DNA of 64,000 nt. Source: Peloplasma aerotolerans. Lineage in GTDB: Bacteria; Bacillota_I; Bacilli_A; Acholeplasmatales; Acholeplasmataceae. The position numbers and the translations under genes are program-made. The stretch covers positions 124,001 to 188,000 of the forward strand of contig NZ_JASCXW010000001.1 in assembly GCF_030012175.1 (NCBI RefSeq), read 5' to 3'. A model generated the notes under the pieces. The model did no database searches. It was not told the origin of the DNA and saw only the letters and a program-made list of their open reading frames with translations. Positions 36,070 through 44,440 of the stretch are shown piece after piece; position 1 is the first letter of the stretch, and each line of letters starts with the position of its first letter.

Positions 36070-38343
36070 TTATTCCTCCCTACTTAATACGATTGATTCA
36101 ATAACTGATTGTTTGAAAATTTTCTTATTGAATCTTAAACCTAACCATGCACCAAAGAATAGGAAGATGCCAATTAAGATGACGTAATCTATATTTTCCA
36201 TATATTGAATAATTCGATAAATAAATGGAACATAAAGCCCTAAGATATACAAGACAATAAACATCATGACTGAGCTAATAAGTGCTATAAAGACCTGTTC
36301 TAATACAACAAGGCGAGCAAGTGTTGTTTTATTCGTACCAATAGACCTATAAATTGCAAAATCTTTTTGTCTTGTTTTCATCATATTCTTGGTTACTGCA
36401 TGAACGATTGAGTATAATAAAACACCAAATATAAATAAGAAAACTCCTGTAAATAATGATTGCATAAAGACAAAGATACCACCAGTAGGATCAGGGATGT
36501 TTGCAGGATATATCACGCGATATTTTTCATAGTCAATCGTTCTAATTGCTCGATTGCCTGCACTTAAACCACTAACGCTGAGTGACAATACTGGTCTATT
36601 CTCTGATAAATAAAAATGTGAGTACTGATCTAAAACATAATCTTTGATAATATCTGCTAATTCACCACTCATCGTCGCGTAATAAGTCACATTGTTATAA
36701 TGGATGTGAACATCCTCAACTGTAATAAGTACTTCTTCTGTACTCCAAGTGCTTTCATTATATATGTAACCATTAAACGTTATCGATTGAGTCGTCACAT
36801 ATTCAATAGGATCACCACTACCATCATCAAATCGAATGACTTTTCCAGGTATATCAATGCTACTTTTTTCTAAATTATGATAATTTGATCCAAATAAAAA
36901 TCCAAATCCATAATATGCTTGATTTATTAATGAGTTCTTTACGCTTATATTTTCTATGTATCGAGGCACTTCATCTTCAGCACTTAAAAATGCTTCAGAA
37001 AAATATAATATATTAGATTTTGTTTTATCGATACCTGAGATAACAAAATTACCTATAAAGTCGTCATTATTTATAGGTACACCATCATAAACATATGAGT
37101 ATGATGTTCCTATTTTAACAGTTTCACCAACCTGATAATTATACCAGTTATGGCCAATAACAATTTCATTTTTGGCAATAGGCATCGAGCCTTCTATATT
37201 GAACTCTCGAAGTGTACTTGCTGCATCAGTACCTTCAACATACATACCATCCATATAGGTTGAATTTCCCCATGTGTGTATGTTTTCTGATTTAAAAATA
37301 TACAACCTTGTAGAGTTATAAAAATTAAGTCCCTGTTCATAAACATTAGAAACAAAACGGATGTTATTGAAATATGTTAAATCATCAATATCAAAATCTT
37401 GTCCATCTCTTTTTTCAATTAGGACTCTGGTTTCTGGAACATTTGGAAATCTTTGAGATTGGGCAACTTCCATTTCTCTAATAGAGCTTAATCTAAACGT
37501 ATAAAAAAGTGTAAATGCAACCATGACAAGCATTTGCATAAACACTAAGAACACCAATCGTTTTGGTGTGGCAAATAGATTTCTTAAAGTAAATCTTAGA
37601 AGCGTATGAAAAGGCATACCTTTAATTTTAGGTGCGTCTTTTTGTTTTACATCTTCAGGTTTCTTTATTTTTTTGTCTTCAACGACTTCTCCATCGTGCA
37701 TTTTAATACGTCTAGTTGCATATTCTGCAACTTGACTATACTCATGTGTGACGACAATAATCAATTTGTCTTTACTAAGCTCATGAAGCACTTTTAAGAC
37801 TTGGGCACCAGATGCAGAATCTAAGTTACCAGTTGGTTCATCAGCAACAATAATTGGACAATCTTTTGCAAGTGCTCTTGCGATGACTGTACGTTGCTTT
37901 TGTCCACCTGATAATTTCGAAGCTTTATGATTTTTATGACTTGTTAAACCAACTTTATCAATCAGTTCTAAAGCTCTTTGTTTTCTTGTTTTTGGATCAT
38001 AACCTTGAACCTCAAGCGCTAATAGAACATTTTGAAGAACTGTGTAGGAATCAATAATGTTATAGTTTTGGAAAACAAAACCAATATGTGTTCCACGATA
38101 CTTTTCCCAATCTGCAATTGTGTAGTGAGAAGTTTCTTCACCAAATAAATAAAGTTCTCCATCCTCATAACCATCTAAACCACTAATCACGTTGAGTAAA
38201 GTTGACTTACCTGAACCTGATTCACCCGTAACAGCAATAAATTCGCCTAGGCTAAACTCTAGGTTTATATTTTTCATCCCTACGGATACAGTTTCCTCGG
38301 ATTTATAATATTTAGATACATTCTCTAACTTAATCATGCTCAT
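36070..38343 (-). CDS. ABC transporter ATPase-permease fusion (MacB/FtsX type), partner
   Basis: 757 residues, same layout as the gene that follows it: ATPase (Walker A GESGSGKST, LSGGQKQRTVIARAL, VADEPTG, VTHEYSQV), one helix near 275, a large extracytoplasmic region (about 300-620), then three helices at the end. It is shorter because its outer domain is smaller. The start overlaps the HAD phosphatase stop by 4 bp. The two fused proteins may heterodimerise; substrate unknown. Coupling to a phosphatase gene may be fortuitous. Confidence 0.9.
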   Translation of the reverse strand: MSMIKLENVSKYYKSEETVSVGMKNINLEFSLGEFIAVTGESGSGKSTLLNVISGLDGYEDGELYLFGEETSHYTIADWEKYRGTHIGFVFQNYNIIDSYTVLQNVLLALEVQGYDPKTRKQRALELIDKVGLTSHKNHKASKLSGGQKQRTVIARALAKDCPIIVADEPTGNLDSASGAQVLKVLHELSKDKLIIVVTHEYSQVAEYATRRIKMHDGEVVEDKKIKKPEDVKQKDAPKIKGMPFHTLLRFTLRNLFATPKRLVFLVFMQMLVMVAFTLFYTFRLSSIREMEVAQSQRFPNVPETRVLIEKRDGQDFDIDDLTYFNNIRFVSNVYEQGLNFYNSTRLYIFKSENIHTWGNSTYMDGMYVEGTDAASTLREFNIEGSMPIAKNEIVIGHNWYNYQVGETVKIGTSYSYVYDGVPINNDDFIGNFVISGIDKTKSNILYFSEAFLSAEDEVPRYIENISVKNSLINQAYYGFGFLFGSNYHNLEKSSIDIPGKVIRFDDGSGDPIEYVTTQSITFNGYIYNESTWSTEEVLITVEDVHIHYNNVTYYATMSGELADIIKDYVLDQYSHFYLSENRPVLSLSVSGLSAGNRAIRTIDYEKYRVIYPANIPDPTGGIFVFMQSLFTGVFLFIFGVLLYSIVHAVTKNMMKTRQKDFAIYRSIGTNKTTLARLVVLEQVFIALISSVMMFIVLYILGLYVPFIYRIIQYMENIDYVILIGIFLFFGAWLGLRFNKKIFKQSVIESIVLSREE

Positions 38344-38999
38344 AATTTGTTAATCCCTTCAATGATTGGATATAGTTCAGTAGGTTCATCTATAATATAG
38401 TTTGCTTGATGATCGACTAGAACCTGTCGGTCTCTAAATCCCCATGTAACACCAATGGATGTTATTTTAGCATTTCTTGCCGTTAACATATCAACATCCG
38501 AATCTCCAATAAATATGACTTCTTCTTTAGATATATTGAGTAGATTGATAGCTTTTAGCAACATGTCTGGTTCAGGTTTAATCGGTATACCTTCAACCAT
38601 ACCGATAGAAACATCAAAATAGTTTCTAAACATTTTTATATTGAGTTCATGCACTAAATACTCGTGTTTATTGGAAACAACAGCAAGTTTATAATCTTGT
38701 TCTTTTAAGGTTTTAAGTAAGTCTAAAATACCATCATAAGGTCCGGTACGATTGGAGCTGTTTTGATCATAGTGTTCTTGATAGATTTGATAGACTTCTT
38801 TTTTTTCTTCTTCATCGTAATGTGCTGGTACAACCTTTTCAATTAACTGAAAAGCTCCACTACCAACAGCTTGTTTAACATCATCAACTGATTTTTCTGG
38901 AAGATTCTTCATAGAAAGTGCGTAGTTAACGCTATCTGTAATGTCATCAATTGTATTTAAAATTGTTCCATCCATGTCAAATATGATTGCTTTTATCAT
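38340..38999 (-). CDS. HAD-superfamily hydrolase (phosphoglycolate phosphatase/pyrophosphatase type)
   Basis: 219 residues. Motif I IFDMDGTILNT (nucleophile Asp in FDMDGT), motif II VSNKHEYLV (with Asn), motif III lysine in PIKPEPDML and motif IV GDSDVDMLTARN are visible; a helical cap lies between. Typical of the Gph/PpaX/PgmB group; the substrate cannot be deduced. GGGGAC precedes the start. It leads the run into the two ABC transporter fusions with a 4-bp overlap. Confidence 0.9.
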   Translation of the reverse strand: MIKAIIFDMDGTILNTIDDITDSVNYALSMKNLPEKSVDDVKQAVGSGAFQLIEKVVPAHYDEEEKKEVYQIYQEHYDQNSSNRTGPYDGILDLLKTLKEQDYKLAVVSNKHEYLVHELNIKMFRNYFDVSIGMVEGIPIKPEPDMLLKAINLLNISKEEVIFIGDSDVDMLTARNAKITSIGVTWGFRDRQVLVDHQANYIIDEPTELYPIIEGINKL

Positions 39000-39169
39000 G
39001 TAAAGTCCCCTTTGTAAATCCTAATTTATTATATCACTTAAATTATGCAATATATAGATTATTTTGTGCATTTCATCTTATCATTGGTTATAAATTGATT
39101 CTGGAATATTGATAACCCCCTCTTTTTTATATTATACCACCCTTATTTTTGTAAAATGAATGTTTAGAC

Positions 39170-39198
39170 TTTACAAAAGCAGTGCTTTGATGTAAGAT
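39170..39198 (+). promoter_or_regulatory. Promoter of tmRNA
   Basis: TTTACA (39170-39175) and TAAGAT (39193-39198), exactly 17 bp apart. The mature 5' end of tmRNA (G39208) lies ten bases after the -10. Confidence 0.75.
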
Positions 39199-39207
39199 AT
39201 ATGCGCT

Positions 39208-39547
39208 GGGGATGTTCTGGATTCGTCACGGCATGGAGTAGAGTATAAGCATGTCTTGGTTGCTCAAGTAAAAAAGCCGAGGTTATTATAACCGGAAACC
39301 AATCTTTAAGTTTCGCTGCCTAAGAAAAGGTGCGAGCCAATTCTGAATTCACTTACGGTTCTGATGCGGCCCAATTTTAGTAAGTTATACTTATTGTTTT
39401 TCCTAGGACAATAAAAGAACCTTATAGGATCGTGTTATAACCTTTTGTTTGTTTAGGTTAAAGCATTAAATCATAAACAGACTAAACATGTAGAAAGTGC
39501 TTTATGAAGTGTTTTGCACAGGGGTTCAATTCCCCTCATCTCCACCA
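39208..39547 (+). ncRNA. ssrA: Transfer-messenger RNA
   Basis: The 5' GGGGATG pairs with the 3' CATCTCC, followed by A and the encoded CCA; the T arm reads GGGG-TTCAATT-CCCC. A short reading frame after ribosome-stalling-type A-rich sequence ends GCTGCCTAA and gives a tag of about 15 residues, AEVIITGNQSLSFAA (resume codon uncertain), which ends in the usual small-residue degron FAA. Pseudoknot-rich sequence lies between. The gene marks the left edge of the accessory region; tmRNA 3' ends are common integration sites. Total length is about 340 nt. Confidence 0.95.
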
Positions 39548-39558
39548 AACATATGAAT

Positions 39559-39587
39559 TAAAACGGCTTATTTTAGCCGTTTTATAT
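39559..39587 (+). terminator. Terminator of tmRNA
   Basis: AAACGGCT / AGCCGTTT stem with a 7-nt loop, then a T-rich run, 12 bp after the encoded CCA end. Confidence 0.88.
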
Positions 39588-39675
39588 TTAAGTGTTTAAA
39601 TAATTGTAGTGCCTACTTTGAGGGGATCATATCAATTTGCTCTAGGTGGTATTTTTGTATGAGGAGTCGAAATCC

Positions 39676-39709
39676 ATCCTGGTGGAAAATGACGGAATTC
39701 CACCAGGAT
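39676..39709. repeat. Perfect 12-bp hairpin
   Basis: ATCCTGGTGGAA (39676-39687) pairs perfectly with TTCCACCAGGAT (39698-39709) around a 10-nt loop. No strong T run follows, so it may be a decayed terminator or a recombination-site relic. It occupies the same position relative to the dispersed repeat as the terminator hairpin does in the copy at 45,338. Confidence 0.6.
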
Positions 39710-39746
39710 TATTATGATTTGATAATTATGTTTACACAATCTTTCT

Positions 39747-39862
39747 GCGTGGAGTTTATCTGATTGCTCGAAAATATGTCGGTTCGTGTATGTCGGAAAC
39801 ATATTTTTGGCTATTTTATGTTCCCCTATTCCAGACTTTTTCCAGTGAGGGAACATATTCTT
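39747..39862. repeat. Dispersed repeat, distal segment, copy 1
   Basis: Starts GCGTGGAGTTTATCTGATTG and includes TATGTTCCC (39817-39825) facing GGGAACATA (39849-39857). The same about 115 bp, without indels and mostly identical, occurs at 45,472-45,587. The 9-bp inverted arms are intact in both. Confidence 0.85.
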
Positions 39863-39925
39863 CGATAATAATCGATTGTTTTTGATTTATTCGGTGTTCA
39901 ACTTTATTATGTAAAAATACTTTTA

Positions 39926-40528
39926 TTAAAACGAAACAATAGCTATTTCTTTATCGATACTAATTATTTCGTCCCTGTTAAAAAAATTACTTTTCACAAC
40001 AACATGGACATGCGATTCATCAATCAAAGTATATTCGAAAATGATTGAGTTTTCAATTGTTTGAGGTTTACCATAATAGTAGTGTTTCCAAGTAATCATG
40101 GTAGCTTTCTCGATTCTCACACCTTTTTGACCCCAATCAATCCCAACTGGATTCTCAACAATACACTCTTCACCACCATTAAATTGAAATTTGATAGTTT
40201 TTTGATCAACATCTATTTTTTTGCTTTTCAATTCATATGCATTATCATAGGGTCTTCCTGGACCATCTCCCCAAATGCAAAAGGAAACATAATTACTTGT
40301 ATTTTCTACAAGATTTTGGTTTTTTATTTTTAATCTTTTTTTTCTATATATTTTAACTGTTAATCTATCTATGAAGAATAATAACAAGATAATAAGGCAA
40401 AGTGTAACAACTCCAACTATTGTATCCTTCAACCAATTGTCGATTACCTCACCATGTCCAAGCATTGCAGAAAACAACAGCATTACACACCTTAATGCAT
40501 ATACAATAAAATCTAGTATTTTATCCAT
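39926..40528 (-). CDS. Membrane protein of unknown function
   Basis: 200 residues from the ATG at 40528 (AAAGGAAC upstream); an in-frame ATG at 40558 lacks a good site. Two membrane helices lie in the first 65 residues, then a basic linker and a beta-rich cytoplasmic domain (VSFCIWGDGPGRPYD, VGIDWGQKGVRIEKATMITWKHYY). I do not recognise the family. It is one of three similar small two-helix proteins in a row (with 40,652 and 41,280), each preceded by its own ribosome-binding site, in the accessory island. Confidence 0.7.
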   Translation of the reverse strand: MDKILDFIVYALRCVMLLFSAMLGHGEVIDNWLKDTIVGVVTLCLIILLLFFIDRLTVKIYRKKRLKIKNQNLVENTSNYVSFCIWGDGPGRPYDNAYELKSKKIDVDQKTIKFQFNGGEECIVENPVGIDWGQKGVRIEKATMITWKHYYYGKPQTIENSIIFEYTLIDESHVHVVVKSNFFNRDEIISIDKEIAIVSF

Positions 40529-40651
40529 CTTCTTGTTCCTTTCAAATAAGTAGCTCACCTAGTCTTTTTAATAATGGTAGACTACTCTCTAGATGATATC
40601 GAGACAATTCATAAATTGAAATGCAAGTTTATCATAGTTACAATGCACTTG

Positions 40652-41173
40652 CTAGTTTTTATTTCCTTGAACTCGCAACATAAGATGATTATAGATTTCT
40701 TCCGCTTTATCTGTTTGAACTATTGCTGTTCTCGAATCATTCATATATATGTATATCAAATCGGATGCAACTTTATCAATTTTCTTTATAGCATAATATT
40801 CATACAAGACATTTGACTTTGAATACTTTGTAACTGTTTCAATTGTTATTGTGTCGGCATTTAGTGTAAAAGAAGATTTAACAGGTAACCCCACTCTATT
40901 AATTAATATACTCTTCCTTATTTTTGATATGCGAGTCTGAACCAACGCAGTAAGTGATAAAGCAGAAAACGCAGAAAAGAAAACCCCCGCATACAAGGTA
41001 TGAATGTTATCTGGTCCCACGATATCTAAGATAATTAAAAATGCTGATAATAAGGTGAGTAGAAAAAAGTATATTAATAATCTCTTTCTCTTTAGATCTA
41101 TAATATGCTTACTCAATTGAACCAACATTTCATCTGTATATACAACGTCAAATTTATAGTCATTATACTCCAT
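40652..41173 (-). CDS. Two-helix YcxB-like membrane protein
   Basis: 173 residues. A short cytoplasmic N-terminus, two membrane helices (about 30-75), then a soluble domain with a PH/YcxB-like strand pattern (FTLNADTITIETVTKYSKSNVLYEYYAIKKIDKVASDLIYIYMNDSRTAIV). YcxB-like proteins are common accessory genes of unknown role. GGAGG precedes the ATG. It sits in an array of similarly built small genes with separate gaps of about 100 bp rather than overlaps. Confidence 0.72.
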   Translation of the reverse strand: MEYNDYKFDVVYTDEMLVQLSKHIIDLKRKRLLIYFFLLTLLSAFLIILDIVGPDNIHTLYAGVFFSAFSALSLTALVQTRISKIRKSILINRVGLPVKSSFTLNADTITIETVTKYSKSNVLYEYYAIKKIDKVASDLIYIYMNDSRTAIVQTDKAEEIYNHLMLRVQGNKN

Positions 41174-41279
41174 ATTTTATTCCTCCAAATGTCTGAATTA
41201 GGTCATTCGCGAATTGTTCAATGTTTTTACTATAGTATATTGTTACCATTACATACTTCATAATTCATATTTTAATACA

Positions 41280-41753
41280 TCAGACTGGATATTTCATTAA
41301 GTCTTTGTATTTTTTAGGCAGTCTTTCAAAGTCTTTGTACTTAAGGCGAATGAAATATGGTCCTTTTTTGCTATTGTGTTTTTTGATGTTTATCCTTAAA
41401 AATCCTGGAAATAAATATGAACTTGACCCAGCGGTGCTTGTTAGATAATTAAATAGTGAAGGTTTTATATAATCAATATCACTTATACTATTGAAATCAA
41501 TAAATATTTCGTTTTTTCTCTTTACGGCATTAATACCTTTAATTTCAAACTCTGCTTCATAAATATATAGCAATCCATATAACAACATCAATAATCCAAA
41601 TAGTGTGCCACTTGCACCGAAAATAATCGAAATAATTGCTATTTCTGGATATTTGTCATAATAAATCAGTGCGTCAATAACACCAAATAACAAGAGTAAT
41701 CCAAAAGGTACTAAAAATAAAACAAATTCAGGTTTTTTATACTTGATATCCAT
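41280..41753 (-). CDS. Two-helix membrane protein with PH-like domain
   Basis: 157 residues from the ATG at 41753. AAGGAG lies nine bases upstream; a TTG one codon further upstream extends the frame and is less likely. Two membrane helices (about 9-65) are followed by a small beta domain (EFEIKGINAVKRKNEIFIDFNSISDIDYIKPSLFN). Layout resembles the protein at 40,652, with clear sequence differences. Family not recognised; accessory context suggests immunity or stress function only weakly. Confidence 0.7.
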   Translation of the reverse strand: MDIKYKKPEFVLFLVPFGLLLLFGVIDALIYYDKYPEIAIISIIFGASGTLFGLLMLLYGLLYIYEAEFEIKGINAVKRKNEIFIDFNSISDIDYIKPSLFNYLTSTAGSSSYLFPGFLRINIKKHNSKKGPYFIRLKYKDFERLPKKYKDLMKYPV

Positions 41754-41849
41754 CAATAACTGCTCCTTGTATAGTTTTTAATATACTTTTTATATATTAA
41801 TAAATTCAAGTTAAACAATATATTTTGTGTTTAGCTCTGTGAAAAATTA

Positions 41850-42794
41850 CTACTTCGTCCAAATTATATTAGGATCATCTTTTCCAAGTTCTAGATCTGA
41901 CAATAACACTCTCTTGCCTGTGTAATTAGAGTCATGATATGCTACATACTTTTTTGGCAGATCTTTATCTATCAAATTATAATTTGAGTAGAATTTGAAG
42001 ACTTCTGCATGCTTTGATTTTAATAGTGGTTTTAAATTCCCGTCCTCTATTTTGAAGTTACATATATATTCATCTATTTTTGTTGAGTTCACGAATTCCA
42101 AATTTGGTAATTTTATAGGTGCCATTGAATGCGAGTTTACAATAAATACATTTGTCAATTCCTTAAGATCATTTAAAAAATCGAAATTTATGACTTTATT
42201 GCATTCCATTACACGTAGAGCTTTCAAAGTTTTAGATAATGACGAGATAGATTCGATGTCTTTTAGCTTGGTACAATAGTCTAATGAAACTAGATTTAAA
42301 CTAGTGAGATTTTCGATACCTTCGATTGATACTAACTTTGAGGAGTTATCAATATAGAGTTCTCTTAGTTGAATGAAAGATTTTAAAGGCAATAAATTCT
42401 TAAAGCCAAATCCTTGAAAATATACACTCACGAGTGATTTAGGAAAATTAAAGTTTGACAATACATCATCTTCAATGATGTGTAAATGCTCTAGGTTAAT
42501 CAAATGACTGATGTCAATCTTATTTAGAGCACTCGAAAAAAGTTTTAGTGCTTTTAAGTGTGTTAGTTGAACTATTACATCAATGTTCTCTACATCTCTC
42601 GGTAAGGATGCATAGTACAAATCAGGAACATCGGGCAAATAGCTAACATCATTGTCTTGTGATATAACACCTTTAGCATGTTGAATGATATAATTATCAA
42701 TGTTACGTTTTTTAGTTAAAGGACTATAGCAGTCATCGATAACAATACAATTATCCTCAAAAAATCTAATTTTATCAAAACTATTTGTTTGCAT
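41850..42794 (-). CDS. Leucine-rich-repeat protein of unknown function
   Basis: 314 residues, cytoplasmic, no signal peptide. Repeats of about 22 residues of the type LTHLKALKLFSSALNKIDISHLINLEHLHIIEDDVLSNF, then LREL, LNLVSLDYC and LKALRVMECNKV blocks, from about residue 80 to 235. It resembles the cytosolic LRR proteins often found near toxin-immunity genes, but I cannot assign it. It overlaps the truncated HEPN-like frame by 14 bp and has AGGAGAG upstream. Confidence 0.75.
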   Translation of the reverse strand: MQTNSFDKIRFFEDNCIVIDDCYSPLTKKRNIDNYIIQHAKGVISQDNDVSYLPDVPDLYYASLPRDVENIDVIVQLTHLKALKLFSSALNKIDISHLINLEHLHIIEDDVLSNFNFPKSLVSVYFQGFGFKNLLPLKSFIQLRELYIDNSSKLVSIEGIENLTSLNLVSLDYCTKLKDIESISSLSKTLKALRVMECNKVINFDFLNDLKELTNVFIVNSHSMAPIKLPNLEFVNSTKIDEYICNFKIEDGNLKPLLKSKHAEVFKFYSNYNLIDKDLPKKYVAYHDSNYTGKRVLLSDLELGKDDPNIIWTK

Positions 42795-43077
42795 AGTTCT
42801 CTCCTAGTTTAAAATACGCTTTCGATGGAATTGTGTCCACAAACCCAGGATCATCCTTATCATTCTTTGCTCTATTTAATTCATTAATGATAAAAGCCTT
42901 ATAGAATGGATTTATAAGAATTGATAAGTTAATGACATTTGCTGTTAAGCTATCACTAATTATATTATCCACGATGCACTCATCAAAGTCTTCATAAACA
43001 AATAACATTCTGTGGTGACTTACGGCATTTCTTAGTCCTCTAACTGCACGAAGATTAATTGCTCTGCTACGACTTTC
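42781..43077 (-). pseudogene. 5'-truncated HEPN/Abi-like protein fragment
   Basis: Only the C-terminal part remains: the minus-strand frame is open right to the end of the IS3 element at 43,078 and continues LESRSRAINLRAVRGLRNAV, then SHHRMLFVYEDF, down to GENYANK. The RNAVSH (R-x4-H) motif followed by a second His and hydrophobics is the signature of HEPN RNases, especially the Abi_2/AbiF group (typically RNxxxHHxRL). A short ATG frame begins at 43008 but is probably not a native start. The IS insertion or a deletion removed the N-terminal part. Function is inferred from one motif. Confidence 0.6.
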
Positions 43078-43171
43078 TAGGACACATGCCCCCCCTTTAG
43101 GTCTAAAAAATAGGACATGTAACTATCTTTGTTACTTATATTTTATCATAACTAGTTATGCTTGATGCACT

Positions 43172-44059
43172 TTACTTAAATCCTTCAATAGTTCTATATT
43201 CTACTGGGGTAAGATAATCAAGTTTCCAAGCTGGTCTATTGTTATTGAAGTAATTGATGTATAGCTCTATTGCTGTTTTTATGTCTGTAAAATCATGTAT
43301 TTTCAAATTGTGTTTCAACTCCGCTTTGATCCATCCATTTAAAGATTCAATAACTGGATTATCAGTAGGCGTAGCTGCTCTACTCATACTTCTAGTAATT
43401 GGATATGTTTTATGTGTTTTTTCAAACTTGCTTGATGCATATACAATGCCTTGATCACTATGAAGAATGGTATGCTTATCTTTATATCCTCTACTCTCTT
43501 TAATACGAAGAAAGTCTTTTAGACTTCTTAAATGATTCATAACGCCATTACAGTGCTTGTAACTTGCTACATCAGATCCTACAATTTCATTATTATAGAC
43601 ATCTACATGATAATTCCAATCATATTTTACTCCCTTATGAATGATCATTGTCGTATCACTACACACTTTCTCAAAGGGTCCTTTAGTAGACCAATCACCT
43701 TTGATGATATTAGGATACTTATCAGAGATTCCCTTTGGTCTTCTAAAGGCTTTCCTGCGTGCTTTACTTGATATGCCCAACTCTTTAAAACATTGATACA
43801 TCAGGTAATATGAGACAATCCAACCTGTATCAGTAAAAATATCCTTTTTTATTGCTCTATATCCTTTAGCTGGATACATGTCGTGATAATTCATAATGAT
43901 TGATTTTAAGTAGTCTTTTGTTTCTTGTCTTTGTGTTTTATGTGATTTTCTGCTTAGCCATCTATAGTATCCGCTTCTTGTAACTCCTATATATCTACAT
44001 AGCTCATTGATATAGAATTTAGATCTGAATTTATGAACCAGACTGTATTCATCATTCAT
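43172..44059 (-). CDS. IS3-family transposase OrfB (copy A)
   Basis: 295 residues. An N-terminal helix-turn-helix_21 region (YYRWLSR) is followed by the rve integrase core with the DDE triad: first Asp in KVCSDTTMI, second in ILHSDQGIVY, Glu in NPVIESLNGWIKAEL. The frame is intact, so the enzyme could be active. The ATG overlaps the orfA stop (ATGA), and an A-rich run (AAAAAAAAAG) precedes it, the usual site for a -1 frameshift that yields the OrfAB fusion. Confidence 0.92.
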   Translation of the reverse strand: MNDEYSLVHKFRSKFYINELCRYIGVTRSGYYRWLSRKSHKTQRQETKDYLKSIIMNYHDMYPAKGYRAIKKDIFTDTGWIVSYYLMYQCFKELGISSKARRKAFRRPKGISDKYPNIIKGDWSTKGPFEKVCSDTTMIIHKGVKYDWNYHVDVYNNEIVGSDVASYKHCNGVMNHLRSLKDFLRIKESRGYKDKHTILHSDQGIVYASSKFEKTHKTYPITRSMSRAATPTDNPVIESLNGWIKAELKHNLKIHDFTDIKTAIELYINYFNNNRPAWKLDYLTPVEYRTIEGFK

Positions 44060-44376
44060 GATTTCTTTTTTTTTATGTATTTTACATCTTCACTATTATA
44101 GCCTCTTTTTAAACGCTCAATTTCTATTCTTAAAAGGAGTATCTCATGCTTTAGTGTCTCCACTTGATCTACTTCATGATCAGTATATAGTTTATCCCTA
44201 ATCTTTCTTTTACTGACAAGTCCACTTACACCCTCTGTCTCATAATTACTTACCCAGTCTCTTTGTGTTTTCCTAGCCACTTTATATGTTCTTTCTATTT
44301 CGTGCTTACTTATATTTTCATTAAGAATCATCTTTACTATTTTTAGCTTAAAGTCTACACTGTACTGATTAACCAC
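44056..44376 (-). CDS. IS3-family OrfA helix-turn-helix protein (copy A)
   Basis: 106 residues. A DNA-binding helix-turn-helix (SVDFKLKIVKMILNENISKHEIERTYKVARKTQRDW), followed by a leucine-zipper-like coiled coil (VETLKHEILLLRIEIERLKR). The start is GTG 44376 with AAAGGAG eight bases upstream. It ends in an A-rich slip region overlapping orfB by 4 bp. OrfA alone usually regulates; the OrfAB fusion transposes. Confidence 0.9.
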   Translation of the reverse strand: MVNQYSVDFKLKIVKMILNENISKHEIERTYKVARKTQRDWVSNYETEGVSGLVSKRKIRDKLYTDHEVDQVETLKHEILLLRIEIERLKRGYNSEDVKYIKKKKS

Positions 44377-44440
44377 ACTATCAACTCCTTTGTATTATTA
44401 TACTATATTTAATACCTTCAGGGAGGGGGAACGTGTCCCA

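Larger units (their letters stand above)
39588..39925. other. Gene-poor stretch between tmRNA and the accessory genes
   Basis: About 340 bp. It contains a perfect 12-bp inverted repeat hairpin (39676-39687 with 39698-39709) and a copy of the dispersed repeat (39747-39862). A 74-codon open frame on the minus strand (39632-39856) lies across these; its N-terminal half (MFPHWKKSGIGEHK) can also be read in the copy at 45,472. I treat it as repeat sequence rather than a proven gene. Confidence 0.6.
43078..44440 (-). mobile_element. IS3-family (IS150-like) insertion sequence, copy A
   Basis: Terminal inverted repeats TAGGACACATGCCCCCCC (left, 43078 on) and TGGGACACGTTCCCCC (right end read inward from 44440) enclose orfA and orfB. 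No matching short target duplication is visible: left flank ...GACTTTC, right flank CTTATTC. The genes on the two sides belong to different, truncated frames, so the element marks a rearrangement or deletion. Confidence 0.85.

Noticed and set aside
39632-39856. A 74-codon minus-strand frame as a gene
   Set aside because: It spans a perfect hairpin and a dispersed repeat copy; although the first 37 or so codons are partly conserved in the second copy, the rest diverges and there is no ribosome-binding site of note.
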